From Corynebacterium hansenii (GTDB taxonomy: Bacteria; Actinomycetota; Actinomycetes; Mycobacteriales; Mycobacteriaceae): a stretch of 64,000 nucleotides of DNA. The position numbers and the translations under genes are program-made. Shown here in pieces: positions 19,118-28,279 of this stretch (the first letter of the stretch is position 1; each line of letters opens with the position of its first letter). Below the pieces are notes generated by a model. The model worked only from the letters and a program-made list of their open reading frames with translations. It was not told the DNA's origin and did not search any database. The stretch is taken from contig NZ_CP047211.1 in assembly GCF_030408795.1 (NCBI RefSeq), forward strand, positions 2,976,001 to 3,040,000, in the 5' to 3' direction.

Positions 19118-19748
19118 CCTGCCACAGGAAAGAAACACCCAACGCCCCGAAGACGACGCCCGCCACCAGGTCGATCCACGGCCCCGCCGACACCAGCCGC
19201 CGCACCACCGGCTCCGTGGACACCGTCACCGCGATGAAGCCGAACCACAGCACCGACGTCGCCAGCAGCGCCGCAACGTACACCGCCTGCACCCACCAGG
19301 GCGCGCCGACCGGCATGAACTGCGACAACACCGCCGCGAAGAAAAGCACGACCTTCGGGTTGGACAGGTTCGTCAGCAGCCCCTGCCGGTACGCCCCGCC
19401 CACCGTGCCCAGCGCGCCCGCGCCCACCGCCGGGGCGCCGCCCGCGCGCAGCTCCCGGATCCCGCGGACCGCGCCCGCCAGCATCCGCGCGCCCATGTAC
19501 GCCAGATAACCGCCGCCGAGCAACTGGATCGCGCCCATCAGCGCCGGGTGCGACGACAGCACCGCCGCCACGCCCACCACCGTCAACGTCACCCACGCCG
19601 TCAACCCCGTCACGATCCCCGCCACCGCCGCCAGCGCATGCTTCCGCGACCGCGTGGCCATCCGCAGGATCAACAGGACATCCGGGCCGGGGGACGTCAT
19701 CCCGACGACGTGGATGCCCAGCATCGCCGTGAAAGCCGCCCAGTTCAT
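19098..19748 (-). CDS. LysE/RhtB-family exporter
   Basis: 216-residue membrane protein with about six helices. TSPGPDVLLILRMATRSRKHAL near the N-terminus and NLSNPKVVLFFAA (about 125-137) are the conserved family boxes. Members export amino acids such as lysine, threonine or homoserine lactones; the substrate is unknown here. The start is ATG 19748, since the frame further upstream is antisense to the next gene and lacks coding character. No linked LysG-like regulator is present. Confidence 0.86.
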   Translation of the reverse strand: MNWAAFTAMLGIHVVGMTSPGPDVLLILRMATRSRKHALAAVAGIVTGLTAWVTLTVVGVAAVLSSHPALMGAIQLLGGGYLAYMGARMLAGAVRGIRELRAGGAPAVGAGALGTVGGAYRQGLLTNLSNPKVVLFFAAVLSQFMPVGAPWWVQAVYVAALLATSVLWFGFIAVTVSTEPVVRRLVSAGPWIDLVAGVVFGALGVSFLWQGLTTLT

Positions 19749-19862
19749 CGGGCACCGAACCCCGGCGCCACCCCGGAAATGGGGGTCGGGCGGGACGAAA
19801 GCAGCGAAATGCGCATGGCGGGGATCATAGCCGCGCCTGCCCCGGTGGCCGGGTGATGCACA

Positions 19863-20966
19863 ATGGAAGAGATGGCTGAGCGACGGATCAAAAACGGCAT
19901 GCGCGACGGATGGGGCCTCCGGGTGGCCGCCGCCGCGATGCTCGTCGGCGCCGGACTGACCGCCTGGTGGCAGGGCGCCCCGGACATCACCGGCCCCGAC
20001 GTGATGAAACCGACCCGGCAGACGAAGGTCAAGGACGTCGACGCCGCGGCGTTCACCAACGCCCAAGTCGGCGACTGCCTCACCTGGGACATCGCCGACG
20101 ACGGATCCGTGAGCAACTTCGTCGTCGTCGGCTGCGACGAACAGCACCGCTACGAAGTCGCCGACCGCGTCGACCTGCGCAACGTCGACCCCTCCATCGG
20201 CCAATTCGGCGACGACTCCCCCGAACCCGACCAGGACACCCTGCTGCAGCTGCGCGACTCCGTGTGCCGCGAGCCCGTGCAGAAATACGTCAACGGCAAA
20301 CTCGACCCCAAGGGCCGGTTCGTGCCGTCGCCGATCCTGCCGCCCAGCAAATCGTGGGCCGACGGCGACCGCACCATGCTCTGCGGCCTGCAGCCCACCG
20401 CCGCCGGCGGCGCTCCCGCCCAGGTCAAGGGCCGCGTCGCCGACCTGGACCAGGCCACCCTCGTGGAGGCCGGCCAATGCGTCGCGCTGGACGAATCCGG
20501 CGGCCTGCAGCCCATCGACTGCGGGGAGCCGCACCTGCTCGAGGCGGTCGGCAAGGTCGACCTGCGCGAGAAGTTCCCCGATCGCACGCCCACGCCCGAT
20601 GAGCAGAACGAGCACCTCAGCCAGGCGTGCGTCGCCGCCGCCGAGGAATACCTGGGCGGCGAGGAAAACCTGTACCAGTCGACGCTGCTGCCGTTCTGGA
20701 TGAGCATCGCACCCGAGTCCTACGACGCCGGCACCCATTCCGTGAACTGCTGGCTGATGAAGGACAACGGCTTCGGCGGCTTCTCGTCGCTGGCGGGGTC
20801 CGCGAAGGGCGAGTTCACCATCAACGGCGAGCCGAAGGTGGATCCGCCGCCGCGCAACCCGCTGCGGGAGGGCGGCTCGCCGCAGCCGACTGCCCCGGGT
20901 GCCGGCGCCCCGACGGGCACCGTGGGCGGCGGCGGTGCCGCGGGTGGCGGCGCGGCGGGCAACTGA
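19863..20966 (+). CDS. Septum-formation-domain membrane-anchored protein
   Basis: 367 residues. An N-terminal basic segment and one transmembrane helix (about 19-37) are followed by two related extracytoplasmic domains, about 60-180 and 195-320, each with paired cysteines (GDCLTWD...VGCDEQHRYEV and GQCVALD...IDCGEPHLLEA), matching the actinobacterial septum formation family (PF13845). The tail is Pro/Gly-rich. A second ATG at 19872 is possible. The minizincin gene follows after five bases, so the two are likely co-transcribed. Function in division is a family label and not demonstrated here. Confidence 0.8.
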   Translation: MEEMAERRIKNGMRDGWGLRVAAAAMLVGAGLTAWWQGAPDITGPDVMKPTRQTKVKDVDAAAFTNAQVGDCLTWDIADDGSVSNFVVVGCDEQHRYEVADRVDLRNVDPSIGQFGDDSPEPDQDTLLQLRDSVCREPVQKYVNGKLDPKGRFVPSPILPPSKSWADGDRTMLCGLQPTAAGGAPAQVKGRVADLDQATLVEAGQCVALDESGGLQPIDCGEPHLLEAVGKVDLREKFPDRTPTPDEQNEHLSQACVAAAEEYLGGEENLYQSTLLPFWMSIAPESYDAGTHSVNCWLMKDNGFGGFSSLAGSAKGEFTINGEPKVDPPPRNPLREGGSPQPTAPGAGAPTGTVGGGGAAGGGAAGN

Positions 20967-20971
20967 GGCGC

Positions 20972-21316
20972 ATGATCGACGTTTCGGAGGAGCGCTTCGA
21001 CGAGCTCGTCGACGAGGCCATCGACCTGATCCCCGACGAATTCCTGGACATGATGGAAAACGTGGTGATCCTCGTCGCCCCGCGGAACCCCGATACCCCC
21101 GACTTGCTGGGGCTTTACGAGGGCGTTCCCCTGACCGAGCGGACCGCCGACCATTGGGGGCCGCCGGATTGCATCCACATCTACCGTGAGGCGCTGTGCG
21201 ATTACTGCGCGTCGGAGGAGGTGCTGGTGGAGCAGATCCGGGTGACGGTCCTCCACGAGGTGGGGCACTTTTTCGGCATGGACGAGGACGACTTGGATCG
21301 GCTCGGCTACGCCTAG
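20972..21316 (+). CDS. Small zinc metallopeptidase (minizincin, PF06262)
   Basis: 114-residue cytosolic protein with VLHEVGHFFGMDEDDL: HEXXH plus a downstream acidic ligand, the signature of the actinobacterial zincin_1 group. The N-terminal half (FDELVDEAIDLIPDEFLDMMENVVI) also fits that family. The start ATG at 20972 follows the previous stop by five bases, with GAGGCGC just before it, so it is translated from the same mRNA. Substrate unknown. Confidence 0.85.
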   Translation: MIDVSEERFDELVDEAIDLIPDEFLDMMENVVILVAPRNPDTPDLLGLYEGVPLTERTADHWGPPDCIHIYREALCDYCASEEVLVEQIRVTVLHEVGHFFGMDEDDLDRLGYA

Positions 21317-21386
21317 CACCCCGCCCCCTCCTCGCCCCCGCCCCCGCCCTAATCCCCGGACCTTCGTCGCCCCCGCCCCTTCGACC

Positions 21387-21454
21387 CAGATGCGCCCGTT
21401 ACATGCAGATGCGCCAGTTGCAACGGGCGTATCTGCCTGGAACTGGCGCATCTG
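21387..21454. repeat. 68-bp hairpin repeat, copy A
   Basis: Built from two 14-base units and their complements: CAGATGCGCCCGTT, CAGATGCGCCAGTT, then AACGGGCGTATCTG and AACTGGCGCATCTG. In this order the best-matched partners cross, but the units are similar enough to fold as one 33-bp stem with about six mismatches. It lies between convergent genes ending at 21316 and 21513, and shares its units with copy B at 30954-31021. Confidence 0.9.
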
Positions 21455-21512
21455 CGGTCGTGTGGTGGAGTGGCGGAGAGTGGTGGTGAAGGGAGGGGTT
21501 CAGCGGCGGGGG

Positions 21513-22424
21513 TCAGCGGGCCTCCGGCTCGTTGCTCAGCTCACCCCACCGCGCCAGCTTCCACGACCCGGCCTTGTCGCCATCGCCGGCATCGACATCG
21601 CGCACCAGCTCCACGCGCGCCGCATTGGGCAGCGGGTTCTCGAAGATGAACTTGCCGTCGATGCCCGCCAGATGCTGCGCGATCAGCCGAATCGCCGCAC
21701 CATGGCTGACCACCGCGATGTTGCGGCCCGCCCCCGCCGCCGCGTCGCCCACGGAACCGGCACCACTGGCAGCATCGCCCACGGCACCCGCACCCGCGGC
21801 CCCTGCCGCATGGTCGGCGGCTCCGGAGTGGGACGCCGGGCCGTCGCCAAGCGAAACACCGGGCGCACCACCCGACGCCGCGAGGCCCGACGCCGCGGGA
21901 TCCTCGCCGACGAGCTTCCGCAGCACCGGCAGATACCGCGCGAGCACGTCATCGGCCGACTCGCCACCGGGGACCTTCGCGGCGAAATCGCCGTGGAGCC
22001 AGCCGTGGAAAATCTCCATGAAGCGGCGGTGGGCCTCGTAGTCGCTGCGGCCCTCGATGTCGCCGGCCTGGACCTCGTGCAGGCCGGCCTCGTGACGCAG
22101 CCGCACGCCCGGCCCCGCCAGCAGGTGCAGGCCGGCCACGGCGCCCGCCCCGGTCTGCCGCGCCCGCAGCGCATGCGACGTGACCACCTCATGCAGCCGG
22201 TCCCACGACGGCAGCAGCACCCGGCCGAGCCGCCGCGCCTGGATGATGCCCTGGTCGGTCAGCGGCGCCCCCGGCAGGGCGGTGTCCAGGATCCGCGCGA
22301 TGTTCGCGTGGGTCTGGCCGTGGCGGATGAGAATCAACCGATCCTCGCCGCGGTGCGCCTGGCCGACCGACTCCTCCAGGGAGTGGTCCTCGCCGGCGGC
22401 GAAGTTGCCGTCGAACTTGGTCAT
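21513..22424 (-). CDS. Histidine phosphatase (phosphoglycerate-mutase-like)
   Basis: 303 residues. LIRHGQTHAN (phospho-accepting His near 34), the PGGESADDVLARY segment, and VVSHGAAIRL (second His) define the histidine phosphatase superfamily; substrate unknown. The start ATG 22424 overlaps the pheA stop (ATGA), so translation is coupled. A 60-residue Gly/Ala/Ser insertion (about 180-240), absent from typical members, lies between the last two motifs and contains one copy of the repeated word (21842-21852). The gene order pheA then phosphatase is, as I recall, kept in other corynebacteria. Confidence 0.85.
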   Translation of the reverse strand: MTKFDGNFAAGEDHSLEESVGQAHRGEDRLILIRHGQTHANIARILDTALPGAPLTDQGIIQARRLGRVLLPSWDRLHEVVTSHALRARQTGAGAVAGLHLLAGPGVRLRHEAGLHEVQAGDIEGRSDYEAHRRFMEIFHGWLHGDFAAKVPGGESADDVLARYLPVLRKLVGEDPAASGLAASGGAPGVSLGDGPASHSGAADHAAGAAGAGAVGDAASGAGSVGDAAAGAGRNIAVVSHGAAIRLIAQHLAGIDGKFIFENPLPNAARVELVRDVDAGDGDKAGSWKLARWGELSNEPEAR

Positions 22425-23356
22425 CGTCGCTTCCCTTCCTTCAGTTCGGCCACCCAATTCAGCGAGTCCTCGACGTCGGGCGGCCCGGCGTCGATGTTCG
22501 CCGATCCCTGCGCCGCGGGCCACGACCCGAGGAACCGCAGGTCGGCGGCCCGCCGGTGCAGCGCCGCCAGAGCCGACGCGACGGTGGGGTCGTCGATGTG
22601 GCCGGCGACGTCGATGTGGAAACGGTACGCGCCCATCGACTCGCGCGTCGGCCTCGATTCGATGCGGGTGAGGTTGATGTCGCGGACGGCGAATTCGTTC
22701 ATGGAGCGCATCAGCGTGCCGGGCTCGTTGCGCAGGGTGAACGACACGCTGGTGCGGTCGACGCCGGTGCGGGCGGTGGGCACGCCGGGCCGTCCGACCA
22801 GCACGAATCGGGTGCGGGCGCCGCGGACGTCGGCGACGCCCTCGGCGATGGCCTCGAGTTCGAGCAGTTCCCCGGCGCGCGCGGGTGCGGCGCAGGCGTC
22901 GTGGACCCCGTCGGCGACCAGGTGCGCCGCGGCTGCGTTCGACGTCGCCGAGTGGAAGTCGGCGTCGGGCAGGTTCGCATCGACCCACTGCTTGACCTGC
23001 GGGTATGCGACGGGGTGGGTGGTGAACGTCCGCACCGCCGCGGGGTCCGTCCCCGGCCGCACGAAGATGGAGAACTCCACCCCGATCTCCGTTTCGCGGT
23101 AGATCTGCAGTTCGGGCCCCATGGTCAGGGCGTCGAACGTGGGCGTCACCGGCCCGTCGACGCTGTTTTCGATGGCCACGCACGCGAAGTCGGCCTCTCC
23201 CCTGCGCACGGCGGCCAGCGCCGCGCCGGGGCTGTCGACGGGCACTGAGTCGACGGAATCGGGTCCGGCGGGGTCGATTTCGCCGCGGCGCGCCATCGTC
23301 AGCAGGGCCGCCTCGGTGAATGTCCCGGCGGGGCCGAGATAGGTCACGGTGGTCAT
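22421..23356 (-). CDS. pheA: Prephenate dehydratase
   Basis: 311 residues. Converts prephenate to phenylpyruvate in phenylalanine biosynthesis. The catalytic domain (about 1-185) starts [10 protein letters not shown] and ends with the diagnostic TRFVLV (Thr-Arg-Phe). The ACT regulatory domain (about 200-275) contains [10 protein letters not shown], the ESRP motif that binds phenylalanine, so feedback inhibition is likely. The start ATG 23356 lies 36 bases from the divergent amidase start at 23393. There is no chorismate mutase domain, as usual in Actinobacteria. Confidence 0.96.
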   Translation of the reverse strand: MTTVTYLGPAGTFTEAALLTMARRGEIDPAGPDSVDSVPVDSPGAALAAVRRGEADFACVAIENSVDGPVTPTFDALTMGPELQIYRETEIGVEFSIFVRPGTDPAAVRTFTTHPVAYPQVKQWVDANLPDADFHSATSNAAAAHLVADGVHDACAAPARAGELLELEAIAEGVADVRGARTRFVLVGRPGVPTARTGVDRTSVSFTLRNEPGTLMRSMNEFAVRDINLTRIESRPTRESMGAYRFHIDVAGHIDDPTVASALAALHRRAADLRFLGSWPAAQGSANIDAGPPDVEDSLNWVAELKEGKRR

Positions 23357-23379
23357 GCCCACCAGCCTAAGTCGCCCGT

Positions 23380-23385
23380 TAGACT
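23380..23385 (+). promoter_or_regulatory. -10 element of the amidase gene, probably leaderless
   Basis: TAGACT ends seven bases before the ATG at 23393, which would place the transcript start at or next to the A of the start codon. No ribosome site is present. Confidence 0.55.
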
Positions 23386-23392
23386 TTCGCCC

Positions 23393-24898
23393 ATGACCCG
23401 CGATCCCGACTTTTCCGGCGCCGGCGGCATCGTCGCCGCCGTGGAGTCGGGTGAGGCGTCGGCCGCCGAGATCGCGGCGGCGGCGGTGCGGGCCCTCGAC
23501 GGCCGGCCGGAGGAGACGGGAGTGGCCACGTTGACGCCGGAGCTCGCGTCGGCCACGGCGGAGGCGGTGGATCGCGCGGTGCGCCGCACGCGGGCCGGCG
23601 GTCCCCTTGCGGAGGGGCGCGCTCCCGGCCCCTTTTTGCTTGACGACGCCCACGCGCACCCCGTCACCGCACAACCCGCCTCAGCTCGGCCCGCCGCCGC
23701 CCACGTCTTCTCCCGCTCCTTGACCGGACTGCCGGTGGCGGTGAAGGACCTGTACACGATCGACGGCGTGACCTGCACGTTCGGTTCGTCGCGACTGTCC
23801 CGCACGGCCGATCACACGTCGGACCCGGTGGCGCGCCTGCTGGCCCGCGGGGCGACGATCCCGGCGACGACGGCGACCTCCGAGATGGGCGCGACGGCCT
23901 ACACCGAGCCGACCGATCTGCCCGCGCCGGATAATCCGCTGCTGCCGGGGCGCACGCCGGGCGGGTCGTCGGGCGGGTCGGCGGTCGCGGTGGCGTCGGG
24001 GGCGGTGGCCGCGGCGCTGGGGTCCGATGGCGGCGGTTCCATCCGCGTGCCCGCCGCCGCGTGCGGGTTGGTCGGCCTGAAGCCGGCCCATGACATCCGG
24101 GGCGGCCGCTTGGCCACGCCGGGTTTTCTCACGCGTTCGCTCGACGACGCCCGCCTCCTCGCCGATTTGCCCCCGCGCGACTGGGTTCCGCACGACCGGG
24201 CCCGGCCCACCCAGCTTTTTCGCACCAAACCTCCGCACGACCGGCCCCTGCGCATCGGCGTGACGGTCCGCCCGTTCCACGCCGACGTCGAGGTCGCCGC
24301 CCATTGGCGCGATGCCGCCCTCGCCGCGGCGGATCGCCTGTCCGACGCCGGCCACGACGTCGTGGAGGTGCTGCCGCCGTACCCGCCGGAGGGGCCGGAC
24401 ATCTTCCACACGTTCACCGAGGTCATGGCCTACTTCGCCTCGCGACTGCCCGACGGCGACTTCTCTCCCATGGTCCGCTGGGTCCGCGAGCGCGGCGCGG
24501 AGGTCTCCGACGGCGCCGCCGCCGGGCACCAACGCACGCGACTGGAACTGGGCGACGCCATCCGCGCCCGCTGGGACGTCGACGCCGTGATCACCCCGAC
24601 CCTGGCCTTCGACCCGCCGCCCATCGGGCATTTCGCGGCGATGGCGCCGCAGGACAATTTCCTCGCGCAGACGGAATGGACGCCGTGGCTGTCGCTGTGG
24701 AATCTCACGGGCTGGGCGGGCCTGTCGCTGCCGTTCGGCGGGGCGGGCGCATCGGTGCACGTGGGCGCGGTGCGATGCGGCGAAGCCACGCTGCTCGACA
24801 TCGCCGCCGACCTGGTCGACCCCGCGGCCGATCTTCACGCCGCCGAGCGCCGCGCGGGACTCCTGCGCAACTGCGACGTCCCGGGCGGACGGCGATGA
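23393..24898 (+). CDS. Amidase-signature-family hydrolase
   Basis: 501 residues. The Ser-cisSer-Lys triad is visible: Lys in [13 protein letters not shown] (about 119), cis-Ser in [15 protein letters not shown] (about 195), nucleophile Ser in [16 protein letters not shown] (about 219). Members hydrolyse carboxamides; substrate unknown. Without GatB/GatC neighbours it is unlikely to be the tRNA amidotransferase subunit. A poorly conserved stretch before the catalytic Lys carries a copy of the repeated word (23638-23648). The gene overlaps the next by ATGA. Confidence 0.88.
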   Translation: MTRDPDFSGAGGIVAAVESGEASAAEIAAAAVRALDGRPEETGVATLTPELASATAEAVDRAVRRTRAGGPLAEGRAPGPFLLDDAHAHPVTAQPASARPAAAHVFSRSLTGLPVAVKDLYTIDGVTCTFGSSRLSRTADHTSDPVARLLARGATIPATTATSEMGATAYTEPTDLPAPDNPLLPGRTPGGSSGGSAVAVASGAVAAALGSDGGGSIRVPAAACGLVGLKPAHDIRGGRLATPGFLTRSLDDARLLADLPPRDWVPHDRARPTQLFRTKPPHDRPLRIGVTVRPFHADVEVAAHWRDAALAAADRLSDAGHDVVEVLPPYPPEGPDIFHTFTEVMAYFASRLPDGDFSPMVRWVRERGAEVSDGAAAGHQRTRLELGDAIRARWDVDAVITPTLAFDPPPIGHFAAMAPQDNFLAQTEWTPWLSLWNLTGWAGLSLPFGGAGASVHVGAVRCGEATLLDIAADLVDPAADLHAAERRAGLLRNCDVPGGRR

Positions 24899-25698
24899 CG
24901 GCGTCGTCGCCAAGCAACGTCCGGCCCCCGGCCCCCGGCCCGCGGCGCATCAAGGCGGAAATCCTGGTGGTGCTGGCGGTGACGTTCGGCACGTCGGCGC
25001 TCAATGCGATCGTGCGGCTCATCGGCGCGCTGGCCGAGGGCTCGCTGCGCGACCAGCCGGTGTCCCTCAACGATGCACTGGCCGACGACCCGTGGCTCAA
25101 CGGCGCCCTACAGCTGATCCGCATCGCCGGGCTGCTCGCGTGGGGTGCCCTCGCCTGGTACCTCCTGCGCGCCGACGGCATCCGCGGCATGCCCGGCCGC
25201 ATGCGCGCGGGCGATTGGGCGTGGGGCGCGGGCCTGGCGGCGCTGATCGGCGTGCCCGGCCTCGGGTTATACGTCATCGGCCTCGTCGCGGGGCTCGGCC
25301 GGCCGGTGGATCCGGCGGCGATGGGCGTCACGGCCCTCACCGTCGCGCCTCTGCTCGGCTGGGCGGCGGCGAACGCGGTGGCCGAGGAGCTGGTCGTCGT
25401 CGGCTGGCTGGTCACGCGCCTGCGGCAGCTGTGGGGCGGGGCCGCGCTTGACGACGCCCACCTCACGCGGCGCACCGTCGCCGCCATCATCGCCGCATCG
25501 TCGCTGCTGCGCGGCGCCTATCACCTGTACCAGGGCGTGGGCGCGGGGTTCGGCAACATCGCGATGGGCGTCATCTTCGCCGCGTGGTACCTGCGCACCG
25601 GGCGGGTGTGGCCGCTGGTCATCGCGCATTTCCTCATCGACGCCGTCGCCTTCGTCGGCTACCCGTTGGCCGCGCCGTGGCTGGAGTCGCTGGCCTGA
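24895..25698 (+). CDS. CPBP-family intramembrane metalloprotease
   Basis: 267 residues, about six to seven helices. [16 protein letters not shown] gives the EEXXXR-like motif 1 (Arg position degenerate), [11 protein letters not shown] motif 2 with its His, and [12 protein letters not shown] motif 3 (HXXXD). The family includes Rce1/Abi-type CAAX proteases and bacteriocin-immunity proteins. Translation is coupled to the amidase through ATGA. Two copies of the repeated word occur, at the N-terminus (24905-24915) and in the loop between motifs 1 and 2 (25446-25456). The replacement of the usual Arg in motif 1 by Gly/Trp leaves activity uncertain. Confidence 0.8.
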   Translation: MTASSPSNVRPPAPGPRRIKAEILVVLAVTFGTSALNAIVRLIGALAEGSLRDQPVSLNDALADDPWLNGALQLIRIAGLLAWGALAWYLLRADGIRGMPGRMRAGDWAWGAGLAALIGVPGLGLYVIGLVAGLGRPVDPAAMGVTALTVAPLLGWAAANAVAEELVVVGWLVTRLRQLWGGAALDDAHLTRRTVAAIIAASSLLRGAYHLYQGVGAGFGNIAMGVIFAAWYLRTGRVWPLVIAHFLIDAVAFVGYPLAAPWLESLA

Positions 25699-25736
25699 TC
25701 GCGTCGCCGGTTCGATCGGGGTCCGGGCACGCGAAA

Positions 25737-25765
25737 ACCCGGCCCCATCACGACGGGGGCCGGGT
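25737..25765. terminator. Terminator between convergent CPBP and M23 genes
   Basis: ACCCGGCCCC (25737-25746) and GGGGCCGGGT (25756-25765) are perfect complements. On the leftward strand the stem is followed by TTTTCGCG, a usable T-run for the M23 gene; the rightward gene would use the same stem. Confidence 0.75.
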
Positions 25766-25853
25766 CGGTTGTGCGTCTATCGCGTACGGGATCCGGTGGG
25801 TTCCGCGGGTTCCGGACAAACCCGCGGGCCAACGAATGCCCGGGAAGGTGATC

Positions 25854-26462
25854 CTAGAAGTGGATGCCGTGCTTGGCGAACCACGGCTCCGGGTCCACCG
25901 GGGTGGAGCCGTCGGGGTGGATCTCGAAGTGCAGGTGCGAGCCGGTGGAGTGGCCGCGGTTGCCCATGCCGGCGATGTACTGGCCGGCGGAGACCGCCTC
26001 GCCGACGGTGACCGCGAGGGTCTCCATGTGGCCGTACACGGACACGGAGCCGTCGTTGTGGCGGATGCGGATCCAGTTGCCGTAGCCGGAGGCCGGGCCG
26101 GAGTCGATGACGGTGCCCGCCATGACGGCGTGGATCGGGGTGCCCACGGAGTTGGCGATGTCGATGCCGTTGTGCATCGTGCCCCAGCGCGGGCCGTAGC
26201 CGGAGGTCTTGGTGCCGTCGGCCGGGCGGAAGACCCGGTCCACGACGGCGGCCGCGGAGCCCTGGCCGGCGTTGCCCGGCAGGGCGCCCTCGATGGCGTC
26301 CTGGATCATGGACGGCATCCCCGGCAGCGGGGCGGCGTTGGCCGCGGAAGCGTTGGCGGCGCCGCCGGCGGTGGCGATGCCGGCGAAGGCGGCGACCATC
26401 GCGACGTTGCGCTTGGTGATCTTCAGGGGGCTGCTCTTGCGGTGACGTCCGGTGTAACCCAT
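25854..26462 (-). CDS. Secreted M23-family peptidase
   Basis: 202 residues. Zn endopeptidase of the LytM type, expected to cut peptidoglycan cross-bridges or to act as an activator. Signal peptide at about 15-42 (MVAAFAGIATAGGAANASA). Catalytic motifs are MHNGIDIA (HXXXD) and SHLHFEIH (HXH), with YGHME between them; all metal ligands are present. The family's usual LysM or coiled-coil extension is missing, leaving a compact enzyme. A clear promoter lies at 26537-26566, giving a leader of about 70 bases. The gene is monocistronic. Confidence 0.92.
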   Translation of the reverse strand: MGYTGRHRKSSPLKITKRNVAMVAAFAGIATAGGAANASAANAAPLPGMPSMIQDAIEGALPGNAGQGSAAAVVDRVFRPADGTKTSGYGPRWGTMHNGIDIANSVGTPIHAVMAGTVIDSGPASGYGNWIRIRHNDGSVSVYGHMETLAVTVGEAVSAGQYIAGMGNRGHSTGSHLHFEIHPDGSTPVDPEPWFAKHGIHF

Positions 26463-26770
26463 GTGGCGGCTTTCTGATTCGAAGACTGGATTTCGTGATG
26501 GGCGGTTCGTAATCGCCCCGTTATTAAGTCGTGACCAGACTATGGAGGACCGCAGACGTTGTCCAACTTTTGGCCGAACTGGTGAAATCCCATCACCCCC
26601 GCCTAAATTCGTTCGCCGCAAAAGGCAACTGCGACAGGCGAAAACGCGGTTTCGTGACCACTCGGTGACATCCCCCCGAGGGGATGGGCGTTCCGCCGGG
26701 ACTTTTTATAACGGCACGATAACGAAACGGAGACGCACGAAACCCGCATCTGCCACATTCGCCACGGGCG
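26463..26770. other. 308-base upstream region of the M23 gene
   Basis: No gene. It contains the M23 promoter (26537-26566), an AT-richer block around 26610-26650 and 26700-26725, and a short hairpin CATCCCC-CGAGGGGATG near 26670-26687 that could end the pyruvyltransferase transcript. I saw no clear ydaO-type riboswitch, which controls some actinobacterial wall hydrolases. Confidence 0.45.
26537..26566 (-). promoter_or_regulatory. Promoter of the M23 peptidase gene
   Basis: On the leftward strand TTGGAC (26561-26566) and TAGTCT (26537-26542) are 18 bases apart, a good match to housekeeping sigma sites. Confidence 0.65.
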
Positions 26771-28213
26771 TCACAGGCGCCTCATGAGCCCCAAAATCCC
26801 GAGTCCGGCGCGCCGCCCCTTCACCGCCGCCGTGGTCAATCCCTCCACCACGGCGCTGACGGGATACGCCTCCTCGACGGTCTCCGCCTTCGCCTCGCGG
26901 TTGCGCTCCACCAACTCCGGGGAAATGCCCGGGCCGGGTTCGGCGCCGGCGACGTCGTCAAGCGAAACGACCGGCCAACCGCTGCCCGCGGCCGCCACCG
27001 ACGCGTGCTTGACGGAGTAATAGCCTCGCACGTGCACGTCGAGCGCGACGCCCGACGCCCCGCGCGCGGCCGCGATGAGATGCGGGTGGAAGCGCGTGGT
27101 CAGCCACCGCTGCCCGGCGCGCGCGGGCAGGCCGCGATCCCACAGCTCGGCGAAACGCACGAACAGCGCCCCCTCCGCCAGATCCGGTGCGCGGCGCGCG
27201 ACCTCCCGCCACACGTGCGCATCGGCGCCCGGGATCGCCTCGATCACCGCCAGGTCCCGCCCCGCCACCGGCCGACCATCGACGTCCCAGCCGCGCAGCG
27301 CGGCGATGACGGCATCGGCCAGCGCGCCGACGGGATCCTCCTCGCCGGCCAGCAGATCGCCCTGCAGGCACAGCACGATGGGCCGGGACACCACGTCGGC
27401 GCCCGGGCCGTCGTCCTCCGCGAGCTCGATGCCCAGGACGCGGCCGTCGCCGATGCCCGGGAGAGCGTCAAGCGCGTCGAGGCCGGCGGAGTGGCCGAGA
27501 CCGTCCCCAAGTCCGTTGTCCTCCAGATCCCCCGAACCGAGCACCGTCCACGCATCATCGCCGGTGCAGGTGACGCGCGTGGCCCCGTCGCCGCCGAGCG
27601 CGGCGCGCGCAATGTATAAGGAATCGGCGTCGCGCACGTCGATCAAGTCGAAACGGGGCCAGATGCGGTGCATGGTCTCGTCGTGAAGCCCCGCCGGGAC
27701 CAACCCCATGCCCGTGGCCAGCAGCCGCACCGCGCCCCGGTCGCCCTCCGCCGCCCGGGACCGCTCGGCCACCGCCGACGCCGCCGCGAGGACCACCGAC
27801 TTGTCGGGCCATATGTCGTTGACCCACCCGCCGCCGAGGGCGTGGATCGTCGACGCGGAATACAGCAGGTCCAGGCCCGGTTCGAGGCGCGGGGCGACGT
27901 CGTCGAGCACATCCGGGTCCACCGCCGCCACCTCCGCCCGGCGCGCGGCCTCGAGCCAATGGCCACCGTCGTCGGGGATGCCGGCGCGGGCGGCCTCCGC
28001 CAGGCGGAACAGCGTGTCCGTCGCCGTCAGATTCGGGTGCAGGCCCGCGTGCAGAACGCCGACCATCCCCGGATGCGGGCAATCCAGCACCACCCGCGCA
28101 CGCGGCCGGCGGCGCGCAAGGGTGCGCAGCCAGGCGGCGGCGATGTACTCGTCGCCGAAATTCGGGTGCCCCGTCGGCGCGACGAGGTAAATGACGTCGT
28201 CGTGGGCGCTCAT
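26771..28213 (-). CDS. Polysaccharide pyruvyl transferase family protein
   Basis: 480 residues. The N-terminus (VAPTGHPNFGDEYIAAAWLRTL) resembles the start of the PF04230 family, as do the RFHPHLIAAARGASG and YYSVKHASVA segments near the C-terminus. Family members add pyruvate ketals to wall or capsular sugars, using phosphoenolpyruvate; the acceptor cannot be inferred. Several Asp/Gly-rich stretches (about 225-275) look like insertions. One repeated-word copy lies near the C-terminus (26953-26963). The start ATG 28213 leaves 66 bases to the upstream kinase gene, so the two may be co-transcribed. Confidence 0.72.
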   Translation of the reverse strand: MSAHDDVIYLVAPTGHPNFGDEYIAAAWLRTLARRRPRARVVLDCPHPGMVGVLHAGLHPNLTATDTLFRLAEAARAGIPDDGGHWLEAARRAEVAAVDPDVLDDVAPRLEPGLDLLYSASTIHALGGGWVNDIWPDKSVVLAAASAVAERSRAAEGDRGAVRLLATGMGLVPAGLHDETMHRIWPRFDLIDVRDADSLYIARAALGGDGATRVTCTGDDAWTVLGSGDLEDNGLGDGLGHSAGLDALDALPGIGDGRVLGIELAEDDGPGADVVSRPIVLCLQGDLLAGEEDPVGALADAVIAALRGWDVDGRPVAGRDLAVIEAIPGADAHVWREVARRAPDLAEGALFVRFAELWDRGLPARAGQRWLTTRFHPHLIAAARGASGVALDVHVRGYYSVKHASVAAAGSGWPVVSLDDVAGAEPGPGISPELVERNREAKAETVEEAYPVSAVVEGLTTAAVKGRRAGLGILGLMRRL

Positions 28214-28279
28214 GCCCCAACGCTACGTGGATGGGGCGGGCGCGGTCGGCCGATCCGCGGCCGCTGCTCCGCCGCCCCG

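Noticed and set aside
19098..20738. A 546-residue fusion of the LysE exporter with an N-terminal extension
   Set aside because: The extra part is antisense to the septum-formation gene; the exporter starts at 19748 with a normal first helix.
24121..24150. GCTCGACGACGCC in the amidase gene
   Set aside because: One mismatch to the repeated word, and SLDDA here looks like normal amidase sequence.
26463..26770. A ydaO-type (c-di-AMP) riboswitch upstream of the M23 gene
   Set aside because: The predicted leader is only about 70 bases and I could not find the conserved riboswitch segments.
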